DNA of 43,472 nucleotides from Clostridia bacterium. Lineage in GTDB: Bacteria > Bacillota > Clostridia > Christensenellales > Borkfalkiaceae. The notes under the pieces were generated by a model. That model was not told the DNA's origin. It saw nothing but the letters and a program-made list of their open reading frames with translations, and did not search any database. The stretch spans positions 1-43,472 of the forward strand of contig JAFSRT010000002.1 in the NCBI GenBank assembly GCA_017445995.1, given 5' to 3'. This document shows positions 1-7,720 of the stretch, one piece after another. Each line of letters opens with the position of its first letter. Within the stretch, counting starts at the first letter, position 1. The position numbers and the translations under genes were made by a program.

Positions 1-1
1 A

Positions 2-136
2 TATAACGGCGAAGTAATGTATATGACCACCCTTGCCAAAATACTCTTAGGTAAGAATATAGGTATTCAAGGTCCATTATATTTTAATTACAACGGCAAG
101 AACCTGCAAGAATATTACAACGAATTTCAAAAATAA
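2..136 (+). CDS. 3' end of an unidentified gene (partial)
   Basis: An open frame enters from the left edge and runs 44 residues to a TAA stop. The peptide contains MTTLAKILLGKNIGIQGPLY and ends NEFQK. I do not recognise the family and see no motif that sets a function. Its codon use is less AT-rich than that of the next gene, which starts about 47 bases downstream in another frame. Confidence 0.45.
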   Translation, partial: YNGEVMYMTTLAKILLGKNIGIQGPLYFNYNGKNLQEYYNEFQK

Positions 137-183
137 AAAATAGTACTAATAACTTAAAGGAATATTAGTGATGGCATATACGG

Positions 184-1278
184 TTGGATAAATTTAAGTT
201 AAAATATTCTCCAAGATTTATCCATTTTGAAGAAATTAACCTTTTCCATTTTGTAAAACAATATCAATCGGGTGGTGATGTCTATCATCAGTCATATGAA
301 AATTTGTATAATGAATTTCAAGAAATAAATAATATTACAACACATTGTCAAATCAACTCCTCTTTTGATGAAAATCATTTAATAGAAACAATAGATTATC
401 ATATGGATTTGGAATTAGATAAGGTGTGTGTTGGAATTACTAGTATAAAAATTGAAAAAGAAGATGTGATTGGACAAATAAATAATCCATCTAAATTTTT
501 AACAGTTGATAACAAAAAAAAATTATTTCATTTGCTTCAAGAAGGAGTACAAAACCATGCTAATATTATCGTTTTCCCTGAATTTTATATACCTATCGCA
601 TGGATAAATGAAATAGCAAATTATGCAAAATCAAAGAATATTACTATTGTTGGTGGTTTACAAATATTAAAATCTAAAAAACGTTGCTATAATTTTATTG
701 CGAATATTCAGCCGTTTTATACAGACAAATATGTTAAATACAAAAATGTATTTACTCATATACGAGAAAAAAATGATTATTCTCCTAAAGAAAAAGATGA
801 ATATAAAAAACTCAATTTTGATGTGAAAGATGCTCCTAATAACATATTGACAATATATAGTTTTAATAATAAATTTAGGTATTGTAATAGAGTATGCTAT
901 GAATTTACAGATATTACAAGTAGAGCAAATTTAAAAAACAAAGTGGAACTTATAATTGTTCCCGAGTTTAATCAAGACACAAATTATTTTTCAAACATAA
1001 TAGAATCCACATCAAGAGATATTTTATGTTTTATTGCCCAATCAAATACTTCAATATTTGGTGACTCAAGAATTCTAGGCCCTTATAGCACAAATGAAAA
1101 AAATCTTATAAGAGTTAAAGGAGGGAAAAATGATATAATAATTGTTGACGATTTAGATATTTTACCATTAATAACTTTTAAGAATCATATGAAAAAACAT
1201 AATAACTATATCAATGCAAATAAAAAAGCAAAAGGTAAAATTGAATTTAAGAAACCATCTGCAAGATTTTTTAAATAA
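184..1278 (+). CDS. Nitrilase-fold (carbon-nitrogen hydrolase-like) protein, possibly 5'-truncated
   Basis: A 364-residue protein whose residues about 80-330 read as a carbon-nitrogen hydrolase domain. The expected Glu-Lys-Cys triad is visible as E133 (VFPEFY), K187 (KYKNVF) and C238 (RVCYEF). Residues 1-80 are not part of that domain and I do not recognise them. The only start in frame is TTG at 184, with no convincing ribosome site, and an in-frame TGA lies just before it at 169-171. The gene may therefore be the C-terminal part of a larger protein. Nitrilase domains occur as free amidases and also fused C-terminally to some defence reverse transcriptases; nothing of a reverse transcriptase is present here. 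It is very AT-rich compared with the housekeeping block and sits beside a tRNA with duplicated fragments, which suggests transfer. Confidence 0.6.
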   Translation: MDKFKLKYSPRFIHFEEINLFHFVKQYQSGGDVYHQSYENLYNEFQEINNITTHCQINSSFDENHLIETIDYHMDLELDKVCVGITSIKIEKEDVIGQINNPSKFLTVDNKKKLFHLLQEGVQNHANIIVFPEFYIPIAWINEIANYAKSKNITIVGGLQILKSKKRCYNFIANIQPFYTDKYVKYKNVFTHIREKNDYSPKEKDEYKKLNFDVKDAPNNILTIYSFNNKFRYCNRVCYEFTDITSRANLKNKVELIIVPEFNQDTNYFSNIIESTSRDILCFIAQSNTSIFGDSRILGPYSTNEKNLIRVKGGKNDIIIVDDLDILPLITFKNHMKKHNNYINANKKAKGKIEFKKPSARFFK

Positions 1279-1286
1279 TTATAACA

Positions 1287-1316
1287 AAAAGCAAGGTTAT
1301 AAAACCTTGCTTTTTT
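1287..1316. terminator. Bidirectional terminator
   Basis: A perfect stem pairs 1289-1298 with 1303-1312 around a 4-base loop, followed by a T run on the plus strand and, read on the minus strand, also by T-rich sequence. It ends the nitrilase-like gene and lies directly after the 3' end of the minus-strand tRNA-Arg. Confidence 0.8.
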
Positions 1317-1390
1317 GGTACTCCCGGGCAGAATCGAACTGCCAACTAGGCCTTAGGAGGGCCCTATTATATCCATTTAACTACGGAAGC
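1316..1390 (-). tRNA. tRNA-Arg (anticodon CCT)
   Basis: The minus strand folds as a full cloverleaf. The acceptor stem GCTTCCG pairs with CGGGAGT through two G-T wobbles. The anticodon stem GGGCC/GGCCT closes the loop CTCCTAA, giving CCT. The T arm is GGCAG-TTCGATT-CTGCC, the discriminator is A, and CCA is encoded at 1316-1318. A -10-like TAAAAT (1398-1403) lies 7 bases upstream. Two further copies of the 5' end of this tRNA lie upstream on the same strand. Confidence 0.9.
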
Positions 1391-1566
1391 GTATTCAATT
1401 TTATTTTGGATATAGTAATACCCATTTTAGCGAATTTTCTTCTCATAGGCAACCATTTAGGTCACCATATTTTTATTTATTAACCGCCCACTCGCTAAAA
1501 CAAGCGTTTTTCGGCGTTTTTTATATCTTTTTAAACCGTTTTTCCGTTTTCTATTTAGGAACAGCA

Positions 1567-1609
1567 ACCCCTTAGGAGGGGACTGTTATATCCATTTAAC
1601 TACGGAAGC
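1567..1609 (-). pseudogene. tRNA-Arg 5' fragment, copy 2
   Basis: The first 24 bases are identical to the intact tRNA-Arg. A complete anticodon arm follows (GTCCC, loop CTCCTAA, GGGGT), again with anticodon CCT. After position 1567 the T arm and the 3' acceptor strand are missing. It lies about 220 bases upstream of the intact gene in the same orientation. This is a truncated tRNA, probably a scar of integration or recombination. Confidence 0.75.
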
Positions 1610-1729
1610 GAATATGAAGTTGTAAGTTTTTGCCACGATAAGAAAATATCAAGTGGCAAGTTTTTGTTAAACGGATAGAACTTGTTTACGTCAAACCGCA
1701 GGTTTGCGTCGTCGGGCAGGGTACCCGAC

Positions 1730-1751
1730 ATATCCATTTAACTAAGGAAGC
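1730..1751 (-). pseudogene. tRNA-Arg 5' fragment, copy 3
   Basis: 22 bases match the 5' acceptor strand and D arm of tRNA-Arg, with one change (GCTTCCT for GCTTCCG). The sequence then leaves the tRNA and runs into two hairpins (GTCGGG/CCCGAC and CAAACC/GGTTTG). A -10-like TAAAAT (1759-1764) lies 8 bases upstream of the fragment, so it may keep the original tRNA promoter. It is too short to make a tRNA. Confidence 0.7.
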
Positions 1752-1852
1752 GTGATATATTTTATCAACTATCAAAATCGCATTATTTAAACGGTTTTTT
1801 TTATTTTACTACAATTTAGCAATACTGTCAAACGTCTTTAATTGATATAATG

Positions 1853-1918
1853 GTATGAAAATAATTTTTATGGGAATAACTATAATAAGAAAAGTAACTT
1901 ACCCCTTATTTTCATACA
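1853..1918 (+). promoter_or_regulatory. 12-bp inverted repeat upstream of the MazF-type toxin
   Basis: GTATGAAAATAA at 1853-1864 is the exact reverse complement of 1907-1918, with a 42-base spacer. A TACAT pentamer, the RNA site cut by Bacillus-type MazF (EndoA), overlaps the right arm at 1915-1919. The repeat could be an operator or an RNA hairpin; its function is inferred from position only. Confidence 0.4.
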
Positions 1919-1961
1919 TAAATTGATAATGGGCATAACTTTTCGGCAAGGAGAAACTTAA

Positions 1962-2327
1962 ATGATTAAACGCGGAGAATTATATTACGCCGATTTAAGC
2001 CCTGTGGTCGGTAGCGAACAAGGCGGTATACGCCCTATTCTTATCGTTCAGAACGATACGGGAAATAAATATAGCCCGACCGTTATCGGGGCGGCGATTA
2101 CAAGCAGTATCACGAAAGCAAAACTGCCGACGCATATCGCCGTCAACGCGAACGAATTCGGGCTTCAAAAAAACTCCGTTATTTTACTTGAACAGATAAG
2201 AACGTTAGATAAAAGAAGACTTACGCATAAGATAGGCGAACTTTCGTCTTCCGCAATGAAAAAAGTCAACACCGCGCTTCTGATTTCTTTGGGGTTTGGC
2301 GACGATATAGACGTAAAAAGCGAGTAG
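1962..2327 (+). CDS. ndoA: MazF/NdoA (EndoA)-family mRNA interferase, no antitoxin visible
   Basis: A 121-residue PemK/MazF-family toxin of normal length. It shows the RGELYYADL start, the GSEQGGIRP loop and the [14 protein letters not shown] segment typical of this endoribonuclease, which cuts single-stranded mRNA at short sites. AAGGAG at 1949-1954 fixes the ATG start. In Bacillus an antitoxin gene (ndoAI) sits immediately upstream. Here the upstream 570 bases hold no plausible antitoxin, only tRNA fragments and an inverted repeat. The antitoxin may be lost, encoded elsewhere, or replaced by leader-based control. The gene is followed by a strong terminator and faces a minus-strand hypothetical gene. 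Confidence 0.9.
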   Translation: MIKRGELYYADLSPVVGSEQGGIRPILIVQNDTGNKYSPTVIGAAITSSITKAKLPTHIAVNANEFGLQKNSVILLEQIRTLDKRRLTHKIGELSSSAMKKVNTALLISLGFGDDIDVKSE

Positions 2328-2352
2328 GAACGACACCGTTCCTACTTTTTTT
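2323..2352 (+). terminator. Terminator of the ndoA-type gene
   Basis: A stem of 10 bp (2323-2332 with 2337-2346, loop ACAC) is followed by seven Ts. It overlaps the toxin stop codon. Confidence 0.85.
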
Positions 2353-2746
2353 AGTTTATTAGTAATTCTTTTTCACGAACGTAGCGTTCTTTTGCTTTAA
2401 GGTATCTCTCCGATAAAGATAGCGTGTAGCGTTGTTTTTCTTCGTAAGATAAAGTTTCGTAATACTCTTTATCGGTAAGTCTGCCGATAGCGTTAGATAT
2501 TTCGCCTTCGGTGTCTAAAATCGATTTGACTTTTTTATAAAACGCTTCGTCTTCGTTTTCTTCTTTATTGATATTATTAAAAACCTTTGCAACGTAATAC
2601 TCTTTTATCTTATTTGCGTTAATGCCGTTGTCTTCCGCCTTTTCGAGTTCCTTTTTCAGTTCCGTTTCATAATTTTGCCAAAACCCGTTTTTCAGTCTTT
2701 TTTTGGCTTCTTTACAATATTGTTTTAACGTTTTCGTGCTTTCCAT
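2351..2746 (-). CDS. Hypothetical small charged helical protein
   Basis: 131 residues from ATG at 2746, chosen because AGGAG sits 5 bases upstream; a longer reading from 2773 has no ribosome site. The protein is rich in Lys, Glu and Tyr and is predicted by eye to be almost wholly helical (for example EYYVAKVFNNINKEEN and SLSERYLKAKERYVREKEL). No signal peptide or membrane segment is seen, and I do not recognise the family. It lies downstream of rpsU but behind that gene's terminator, and its 3' end converges on the toxin gene. Confidence 0.6.
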   Translation of the reverse strand: MESTKTLKQYCKEAKKRLKNGFWQNYETELKKELEKAEDNGINANKIKEYYVAKVFNNINKEENEDEAFYKKVKSILDTEGEISNAIGRLTDKEYYETLSYEEKQRYTLSLSERYLKAKERYVREKELLIN

Positions 2747-2804
2747 AACTACTCCTATACCGTTTTTCGACATTATTCAACATTTAATAACATTTTTCTC
2801 GAAT

Positions 2805-2840
2805 AAAAAAATAAAACCTACTGAAGTTATCTTCAGTAGG
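2805..2840 (-). terminator. rpsU terminator
   Basis: A 10-bp perfect stem (2817-2826 with 2831-2840) is followed on the minus strand by a T-rich tract broken by one A. Confidence 0.85.
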
Positions 2841-2848
2841 CTTATTTA

Positions 2849-3028
2849 TTAACCTTTAATGCTTCTTTTTCTTGCCGCTTCGGACTTTTTCTTCCTTTTA
2901 ACGGAAGGGCTTTCGTAGAACTCTTTTTTACGGAGATCGCCGATAATACCGTCACGCGAACATTTTCTCTTAAAACGCCTTAAAGCGCTGTCGAGATTTT
3001 CGTTTTCCCCAACTCTGACCGTACTCAT
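2849..3028 (-). CDS. rpsU: 30S ribosomal protein S21
   Basis: A short basic protein with the S21 pattern: [22 protein letters not shown], then a Lys/Arg-rich tail ([14 protein letters not shown]). S21 joins the 30S subunit near the anti-Shine-Dalgarno region of 16S rRNA. I start it at ATG 3028 (59 residues), where GGAAGGTG has normal spacing; a GTG start 9 bases earlier would overlap that site. It is transcribed alone from a strong promoter. Confidence 0.95.
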   Translation of the reverse strand: MSTVRVGENENLDSALRRFKRKCSRDGIIGDLRKKEFYESPSVKRKKKSEAARKRSIKG

Positions 3029-3079
3029 TATTTTCACCTTCCTTCGCCCTACGGCGCAAAACTACTATAAAGCATTGAT

Positions 3080-3109
3080 ATTATATAAAATCGATAGCAA
3101 CGTTGTCAA
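3080..3109 (-). promoter_or_regulatory. rpsU promoter
   Basis: TTGACA at 3104-3109 and TATAAT at 3080-3085 are separated by 18 bases. A perfect 18-bp palindrome (AAAAAAGTATACTTTTTT, 3112-3129) lies just upstream and may end hinT transcription. Confidence 0.8.
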
Positions 3110-3195
3110 CCAAAAAAGTATACTTTTTTATAATATTTTATTTTATCCGCTATATTGCCTTTTTCGGCTGTAACGCCCCTTTTTAGGCGTTCAAT

Positions 3196-3537
3196 TTAAG
3201 CGGGTGTCCAACCCATTTTCTGACCCGACAAGATATGAATATGCAGGTGGAAAACCGTCTGTCCCGCGTCGTCGCCCTGATTGATTACAAGACGATACCC
3301 GTTCGTTAGCCCCAACTCTTTTTCAAGGGTAGGTATCTTTTTTAAGCACTTTTTAACTAATTCCGCTTGCATATCGTTCATTTCCGCAAGAAGTTTAAAG
3401 TGGCTTTTCGGAATACAGAGAAAATGGTTTTTAGCCTTCGGGTCGATATCTTTAATGATAATCATATCGTCGTCTTCATAAACCTTCGTCGAAGGGATTT
3501 CTCCCTTTATAATTTTACAAAAAATACAATCTTCCAT
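3196..3537 (-). CDS. hinT: HIT-family nucleotide hydrolase (HinT)
   Basis: A 113-residue histidine-triad protein. The catalytic HLHIH is at residues 97-101, near the C terminus, and C4/C7 (CIFC) form half of the usual zinc site. The family hydrolyses purine nucleoside phosphoramidates and adenylates, including aminoacyl-adenylates. The start has AAAGGAG just upstream. It is the last gene of the prmA-mtaB-hinT operon, 12 bases after mtaB. Confidence 0.93.
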   Translation of the reverse strand: MEDCIFCKIIKGEIPSTKVYEDDDMIIIKDIDPKAKNHFLCIPKSHFKLLAEMNDMQAELVKKCLKKIPTLEKELGLTNGYRLVINQGDDAGQTVFHLHIHILSGQKMGWTPA

Positions 3538-3549
3538 AACTTACTCCTT

Positions 3550-4788
3550 TTATTCTATAACCGATGCGATAGCACCGTCTTTATACCGTTCTTTAACGAT
3601 AACTTTCCGTATCTTTCCGTTATCGGTAAAATCTTTTATATATAGCCTTAAATAATTGCCCGCATAGCCTTCCGCAAAGCAGTTCACCGTTTCTTCGTAC
3701 AAAAAGTCGAGAATCCTGCCCCTGTTTTTCTCGAAAAACTCCGCTTTACAGTTTTCCTTTTCGCTAAGTAACCTATTTAACCTTTCCTTTTTTATGTCCG
3801 CGCTTAAATCCGGCATTGTATATGCGACCGTGCCTTCACGTGGGCTGAAAATAAACGGGTGAATATCGGAAAACTTTACTCTTTTTACTAATTCAAGCGT
3901 TTCTTGAAAGTTTTCTTCCGTCTCCGTCGGAAAGCCGACTATAATATCTGTCGTTATCCCCGCGTCGGGAAAATACCGCCTTATTAAATCTACTTTTTCT
4001 GCGTACTCTTTTGCCGTGTACTTTCTGTTCATCTTTTTCAGTACCGCATCCGACCCCGACTGCAACGATAAATGAAAGTGCGGTGCAAAGTTTTTAAGAT
4101 TTTTTAAGTTTTCTAAAAACTCGTCCGTTATAACACGCACTTCCAAAGACCCGAGCCGTATTCTGCAATCGACGGCGGAAAGACGTTTTATTAAGTCCGA
4201 AAGCGTTTGCCCGTGATAGTTGTAAGCGGAAAGGTTTATGCCGTTTATAACCGCTTCTTTCGGGTTTAAGATATTTATCTCATTTACAATGCTTTTCGGG
4301 TCTCTACTCCTGTTTCTGCCCCTTAAATACGGTATTATACAATACGAACAGAAATTGTCGCATCCGTCCTGAACTTTTATAAACGTTCTCGTGCGCAGAG
4401 TGTCGGACGGGGCAAAGTCTTCGTACTCGGAAGTGGTTTCCGACATACAGACACCGCTTTTTTCTATCATTTCGGCAAGTTTGTTTTTGCCGAACACCCC
4501 CGTTATTAAAGTCGCGTTGGTTTTCGATAAGAACTGTTCGGGGTTTTTCTGGCTTGCGCAACCCGTGTAAATTATTCGCGCGTTCTTGTTTATAGCCGTA
4601 ATTCTCGACGCAGTTTGGCGCGATTTCTTTTCCGCTTCTTTCGTAACCGCGCAGGTGTTTACGATATAGATATCTGCGTACTCTAATTTATCGGAAACTT
4701 CGTACCCCTTATTTTTAAGCGCGGTTATAATCGAATCGCTTTCGCACTCGTTGACTTTACAACCCAAGGTAAAAACGACTACTTTCAT
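3550..4788 (-). CDS. mtaB: tRNA t6A37 methylthiotransferase MtaB
   Basis: A radical-SAM methylthiotransferase of about 412 residues that converts t6A to ms2t6A at position 37 of ANN-decoding tRNAs. The N-terminal cluster ligands are C10 (LGCKVNECES), C46 and C77. The radical-SAM CxxxCxxC is C143-C147-C150 (CDNFCSYC). A C-terminal TRAM-like segment follows. The GCKVN start and the N-terminal pattern favour MtaB over MiaB or RimO; RimO is encoded separately here. The start is ATG 4788, which overlaps the prmA stop as ATGA and has AAAGGA upstream; a longer reading would run back into prmA. Confidence 0.92.
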   Translation of the reverse strand: MKVVVFTLGCKVNECESDSIITALKNKGYEVSDKLEYADIYIVNTCAVTKEAEKKSRQTASRITAINKNARIIYTGCASQKNPEQFLSKTNATLITGVFGKNKLAEMIEKSGVCMSETTSEYEDFAPSDTLRTRTFIKVQDGCDNFCSYCIIPYLRGRNRSRDPKSIVNEINILNPKEAVINGINLSAYNYHGQTLSDLIKRLSAVDCRIRLGSLEVRVITDEFLENLKNLKNFAPHFHLSLQSGSDAVLKKMNRKYTAKEYAEKVDLIRRYFPDAGITTDIIVGFPTETEENFQETLELVKRVKFSDIHPFIFSPREGTVAYTMPDLSADIKKERLNRLLSEKENCKAEFFEKNRGRILDFLYEETVNCFAEGYAGNYLRLYIKDFTDNGKIRKVIVKERYKDGAIASVIE

Positions 4789-5723
4789 TTGTTTTCCTTT
4801 TTCATAACGAGTGCCGACCACTCGCCCTTTATTTTTTCTTCGACGAAACTAAATCCGTTCTTTAAGTACGCCGACTTAACGCTATTTAGCCTATCGGTAA
4901 GTATTCCGCTTAAAATTATTATTCCTTTTCCTTTAAGGTTAGCACCGATATAGTCCGCAAAGAGAAAAAGCACTTCCGCCATAATGTTGCATACTATTAT
5001 ATCGCCTTTAACACCGTTGTCATCCAAAAGGTTTTTAAGTAGTACCGTGCAGTTATCGACGTTATTCAGTTTAATATTGTGTTCTGAAGCGGTAATGGCG
5101 CATTCGTCGATATCGGTCATTATAACCTTTTTCGCACCGAGTTTTCTCGCCGTTATACCGAGTATTCCGCTACCCGTTCCCACGTCTAACACCGTGTCGT
5201 TATTCTCTACGTATTTACTTAAAAACTCAACGCACATAGAAGTCGTTTCGTGTTCGCCCGTGCCGAACGCCATATTAGAGTCTAATAATACCACCGTTTC
5301 GCCGTCTTTTTGTTCGTAGCGTATCCATTCCGGCACGATAACCACTTTCCCGATATGAATCGGCTTAAAGTGTTCCTTCCATTGTTCGCGCCACAGGTCG
5401 CCGTCGATTTCACGCTTATTGCACTCTAACGTGCCGAGAGAAAACGGACAATTTTCTTTTAACCTTATAAGCCCCTTTTCTACTTCGCTTATCTTTTTAT
5501 CCGCATCTTCTATCGGGAAATAGGCTTTTATTAAAACCGTCTTATCGGCGGAAAAAATACTTTCGTCGGCATAGTCCCAACTTTTCCCGTTTTTAATTAA
5601 AGCGATTACGTCTTCAATATCGGATATAACTACGCCTGAATCGGTATAATTCCAAAGCAGATCGGATATAAGTTCGCTACCTTCGTGCAAGGTGTGTATC
5701 GTCAGTTCTATATATTTTTTCAT
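4785..5723 (-). CDS. prmA: Ribosomal protein L11 methyltransferase
   Basis: A 312-residue SAM-dependent methyltransferase. It has the PrmA N-terminal domain (IELTIHTLHEGSELISDLL), a central linker (DLWREQWKEHFKPIHIG), and a Rossmann domain with DVGTGSGILG, acidic DIDECAI and a catalytic-loop NIMAE. PrmA trimethylates L11. It heads an operon with mtaB, overlapping it by 4 bases, then hinT. There is no Shine-Dalgarno sequence before the ATG, and the best promoter places transcription start only a few bases upstream, so the mRNA may be leaderless. Confidence 0.95.
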   Translation of the reverse strand: MKKYIELTIHTLHEGSELISDLLWNYTDSGVVISDIEDVIALIKNGKSWDYADESIFSADKTVLIKAYFPIEDADKKISEVEKGLIRLKENCPFSLGTLECNKREIDGDLWREQWKEHFKPIHIGKVVIVPEWIRYEQKDGETVVLLDSNMAFGTGEHETTSMCVEFLSKYVENNDTVLDVGTGSGILGITARKLGAKKVIMTDIDECAITASEHNIKLNNVDNCTVLLKNLLDDNGVKGDIIVCNIMAEVLFLFADYIGANLKGKGIIILSGILTDRLNSVKSAYLKNGFSFVEEKIKGEWSALVMKKENK

Positions 5724-5732
5724 AACGCAATA

Positions 5733-5761
5733 ATTTTAACATAAAGCCGTATAAATTACAA
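5733..5761 (-). promoter_or_regulatory. prmA promoter, near-leaderless
   Basis: TTGTAA (5756-5761) and TAAAAT (5733-5738) have a 17-base spacer. The -10 ends 9 bases before the prmA ATG. Confidence 0.6.
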
Positions 5762-5811
5762 GTGATTAGATATAAATTAAAGTAGGCTATACAATTTATT
5801 TACGGCGCAAA

Positions 5812-5836
5812 AAAAGGGCAACCGCGTTGCCCTTTT
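5812..5836 (-). terminator. Terminator of the LRR lipoprotein gene
   Basis: An 11-bp stem (5812-5822 with 5826-5836, loop CGC) is followed on the minus strand by a T run. Confidence 0.85.
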
Positions 5837-5848
5837 AATATTTTTATT

Positions 5849-6430
5849 TTAATAGTTAGGTGACCATGCGGCTTCCCATAAGACAGGTTTATCATTTTCA
5901 ATATGCCAAAAAACATAATCCATATTCACAGGTTCAGTTTCCGAATAAAAACAAAGTTTATCAGACGACAAAATCTCGTTTCCTTCGCCTATAGTTATCT
6001 TTTGCCATCCGCCGTTAAGTCCTTGATAGTACACATATACTAAATTAGTACAACCAGAAAATGCGTTTTTTCCTATCGTGGTTATAGTAGAAGGAATAAC
6101 TATCTCTTCTATATTAGTATTGTCCTTAAATGCGTTGTCGCCTATTCCGATTACCGTCTTACCGTTATAAGTTTTCGGTATAATAACGCAACGTTCGTCA
6201 CTATTTTCAAGTCCGTTTACTATATAATATTGTTCTTCCGCCGGTTTATCTTTATTTGTATCGGTGTCCGTTTCCGTCCCGCCACCGTTTTCAGGCGTTG
6301 TCGGTTCATAAATCAAATCTTCCGTCGGCGGTAATAGTACACTCTGTTCCGCATCGTTATTATTTTTTCCGCAACCGAACGAAAAGCAAAGTATCAGCGC
6401 TAATAATAACGAAATAACGATTTTTTTCAT
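5849..6430 (-). CDS. Lipoprotein with a short BspA-like leucine-rich repeat
   Basis: 193 residues. The N terminus is a lipoprotein signal with lipobox SFGC (acylated Cys 20), so the protein should sit on the outer face of the membrane. An acidic Thr/Glu/Asp-rich linker (about 25-70) leads to one or two BspA-type repeats (AFKDNTNIEEIVIPSTITTI, then GKNAFSGCTNL). Such repeats are common in surface proteins of gut Bacillota and usually occur in long arrays; this is a minimal version. The ligand is unknown. It is monocistronic, with its own promoter and terminator. Confidence 0.8.
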   Translation of the reverse strand: MKKIVISLLLALILCFSFGCGKNNNDAEQSVLLPPTEDLIYEPTTPENGGGTETDTDTNKDKPAEEQYYIVNGLENSDERCVIIPKTYNGKTVIGIGDNAFKDNTNIEEIVIPSTITTIGKNAFSGCTNLVYVYYQGLNGGWQKITIGEGNEILSSDKLCFYSETEPVNMDYVFWHIENDKPVLWEAAWSPNY

Positions 6431-6464
6431 TTTTCGTCCCCTATTTTAAGTCTTATACATTAAA

Positions 6465-6493
6465 ATTATATCATTACACAAGTATTTTGTCAA
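6465..6493 (-). promoter_or_regulatory. Promoter of the LRR lipoprotein gene
   Basis: Consensus TTGACA (6488-6493), a 17-base spacer, and TATAAT (6465-6470). Confidence 0.85.
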
Positions 6494-6514
6494 TACCCAT
6501 TATTTTTATACGGT

Positions 6515-6543
6515 AAAAGCGGGCGATAAAATCGCCCGCTTTT
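6515..6543 (-). terminator. Terminator of the hrcA-grpE-dnaK-dnaJ operon
   Basis: A 12-bp GC-rich stem (6516-6527 with 6531-6542) follows dnaJ on the minus strand. T-rich flanks on both sides would let it work in either direction. Confidence 0.8.
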
Positions 6544-6561
6544 AATATTTAATTTTTCCTT

Positions 6562-7698
6562 TTACTTTTCGTACGGATTAACACCGTACATTTTTTCCAT
6601 ATTATCCTTAAACGCTTTAATCTGCGTATACTCTCTGTCGTCCGCAAAACTGTCGAAATCTTCTATCGCTTTCTTTTGTTCGCGCGTTATTCTCGTCGGG
6701 GTTTCGACGATAACCGAAATATACAGGTCGCCCGTACCGCGGTTTGTAGCAATACCCTTGCCCCTTACGAAAAATACCTTTCCGCTTTGCGTTCCTTCGG
6801 GTATAACATAGTCGAGAGTGCCTTCAATAAGCGGAACTTTGATTTTTCCGCCGAGTGTCGCCGTCTTAAAAGAAATAGGTACTTCTACGTAAAGGTCGAA
6901 GTTCTTTCGTTTAAATATCTTACTCGGTTCGACTTTCATAACCACGATAAGGTCGCCCGCGACTCCGCCGTTAGAACTTGCTTCACCGTAGCCCGCTTTC
7001 TTTATGTAACTGCCCGTATCCGCGCCCGCCGGAATATTAAGCACCAACTTCGTCGTCGTCTTTATTCTGCCTTTACCCTTACAGTCGGGACAAGGTTCAA
7101 TGATTTTCTTGCCCGTACCATGACACTCGTCGCAAGGTTTTACGCTTACCGAACGGAAAAATCCGCTCGACGACGTGTACTGTACCTGACCCGTGCCGCC
7201 ACACTTTTCACAGGTTTTATACGCCGTTCCGCCCTTTGCACCCGTGCCTTTACAAGACTGACAAGGTTCGTTGCGGGTATAGTTTATTTCTTTGGTTACG
7301 CCTTTTGCCGCGTCTAAAAAGGAAAGTTTAAGTTCAAGAGTGATATCTTCGCCTTTCGACCTGACTTCCGCCCTTCTTCCGCCACCGAAACCGCCGAAAA
7401 TATCGCCGAATATATCTTCAAAACCGCCGAAACCGCCTGAAAATCCCGAAAATCCGCCGTTTCCGCCCATACCGCCCATATTCGGGTGTGCTTGTTCGAA
7501 ATCGTACTGTTTTCTCTTTTTCTCGTCCGATAAAACTTCGTTGGCTTCGTTGATTTCCTTAAACTTTTCCGCGCACTCTTTGTCGCCGGGGTGCAAGTCG
7601 GGATGATATTTTTTTACAAGCGTTCTGTACGCCTTTTTTATATCGTCGCTTGATGCATCTTTACTGACGCCAAGTGTTTCGTAATAATTCTTTGCCAT
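6562..7698 (-). CDS. dnaJ: Chaperone protein DnaJ
   Basis: A 378-residue full-length type I DnaJ. The J domain (1-70) has the HPD motif (YHPDLHPGD), which stimulates DnaK ATPase. A Gly/Phe-rich linker follows (about 75-110). The zinc domain has four CxxCxGxG-type motifs: [24 protein letters not shown] and CPDCKGKG. The C-terminal substrate-binding region is normal. It is the last gene of the heat-shock operon, after dnaK and an intergenic hairpin. Confidence 0.98.
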   Translation of the reverse strand: MAKNYYETLGVSKDASSDDIKKAYRTLVKKYHPDLHPGDKECAEKFKEINEANEVLSDEKKRKQYDFEQAHPNMGGMGGNGGFSGFSGGFGGFEDIFGDIFGGFGGGRRAEVRSKGEDITLELKLSFLDAAKGVTKEINYTRNEPCQSCKGTGAKGGTAYKTCEKCGGTGQVQYTSSSGFFRSVSVKPCDECHGTGKKIIEPCPDCKGKGRIKTTTKLVLNIPAGADTGSYIKKAGYGEASSNGGVAGDLIVVMKVEPSKIFKRKNFDLYVEVPISFKTATLGGKIKVPLIEGTLDYVIPEGTQSGKVFFVRGKGIATNRGTGDLYISVIVETPTRITREQKKAIEDFDSFADDREYTQIKAFKDNMEKMYGVNPYEK

Positions 7699-7720
7699 AA
7701 TTTTTTGCCCTTACATGGTT

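Larger units (their letters stand above)
1391..1961. other. 570-bp non-coding stretch with tRNA scars and hairpins
   Basis: No protein gene is supported here. It holds the two tRNA-Arg fragments, an inverted repeat TTGCCAC/GTGGCAA near 1630-1655, and, just before the toxin gene, a 12-bp inverted repeat (1853-1864 with 1907-1918). Weak -10-like TATAAT matches occur at 1846-1851 and 1881-1886, without good -35 partners. Confidence 0.6.

Noticed and set aside
1214..1483. An 89-residue plus-strand open frame
   Set aside because: It overlaps the end of the nitrilase-like gene and then runs antisense through tRNA-Arg. It has no recognisable protein pattern.
1855..1926. A 23-codon plus-strand frame upstream of the toxin as a possible antitoxin
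   Set aside because: There is no ribosome site, it does not resemble any MazE/NdoAI protein, and it falls within the inverted repeat.
3112..3129. An 18-bp perfect palindrome considered as a regulator operator for rpsU
   Set aside because: It is only A and T runs around GTATAC and lies upstream of the -35 box. A weak terminator for hinT is at least as likely, so no operator is claimed.
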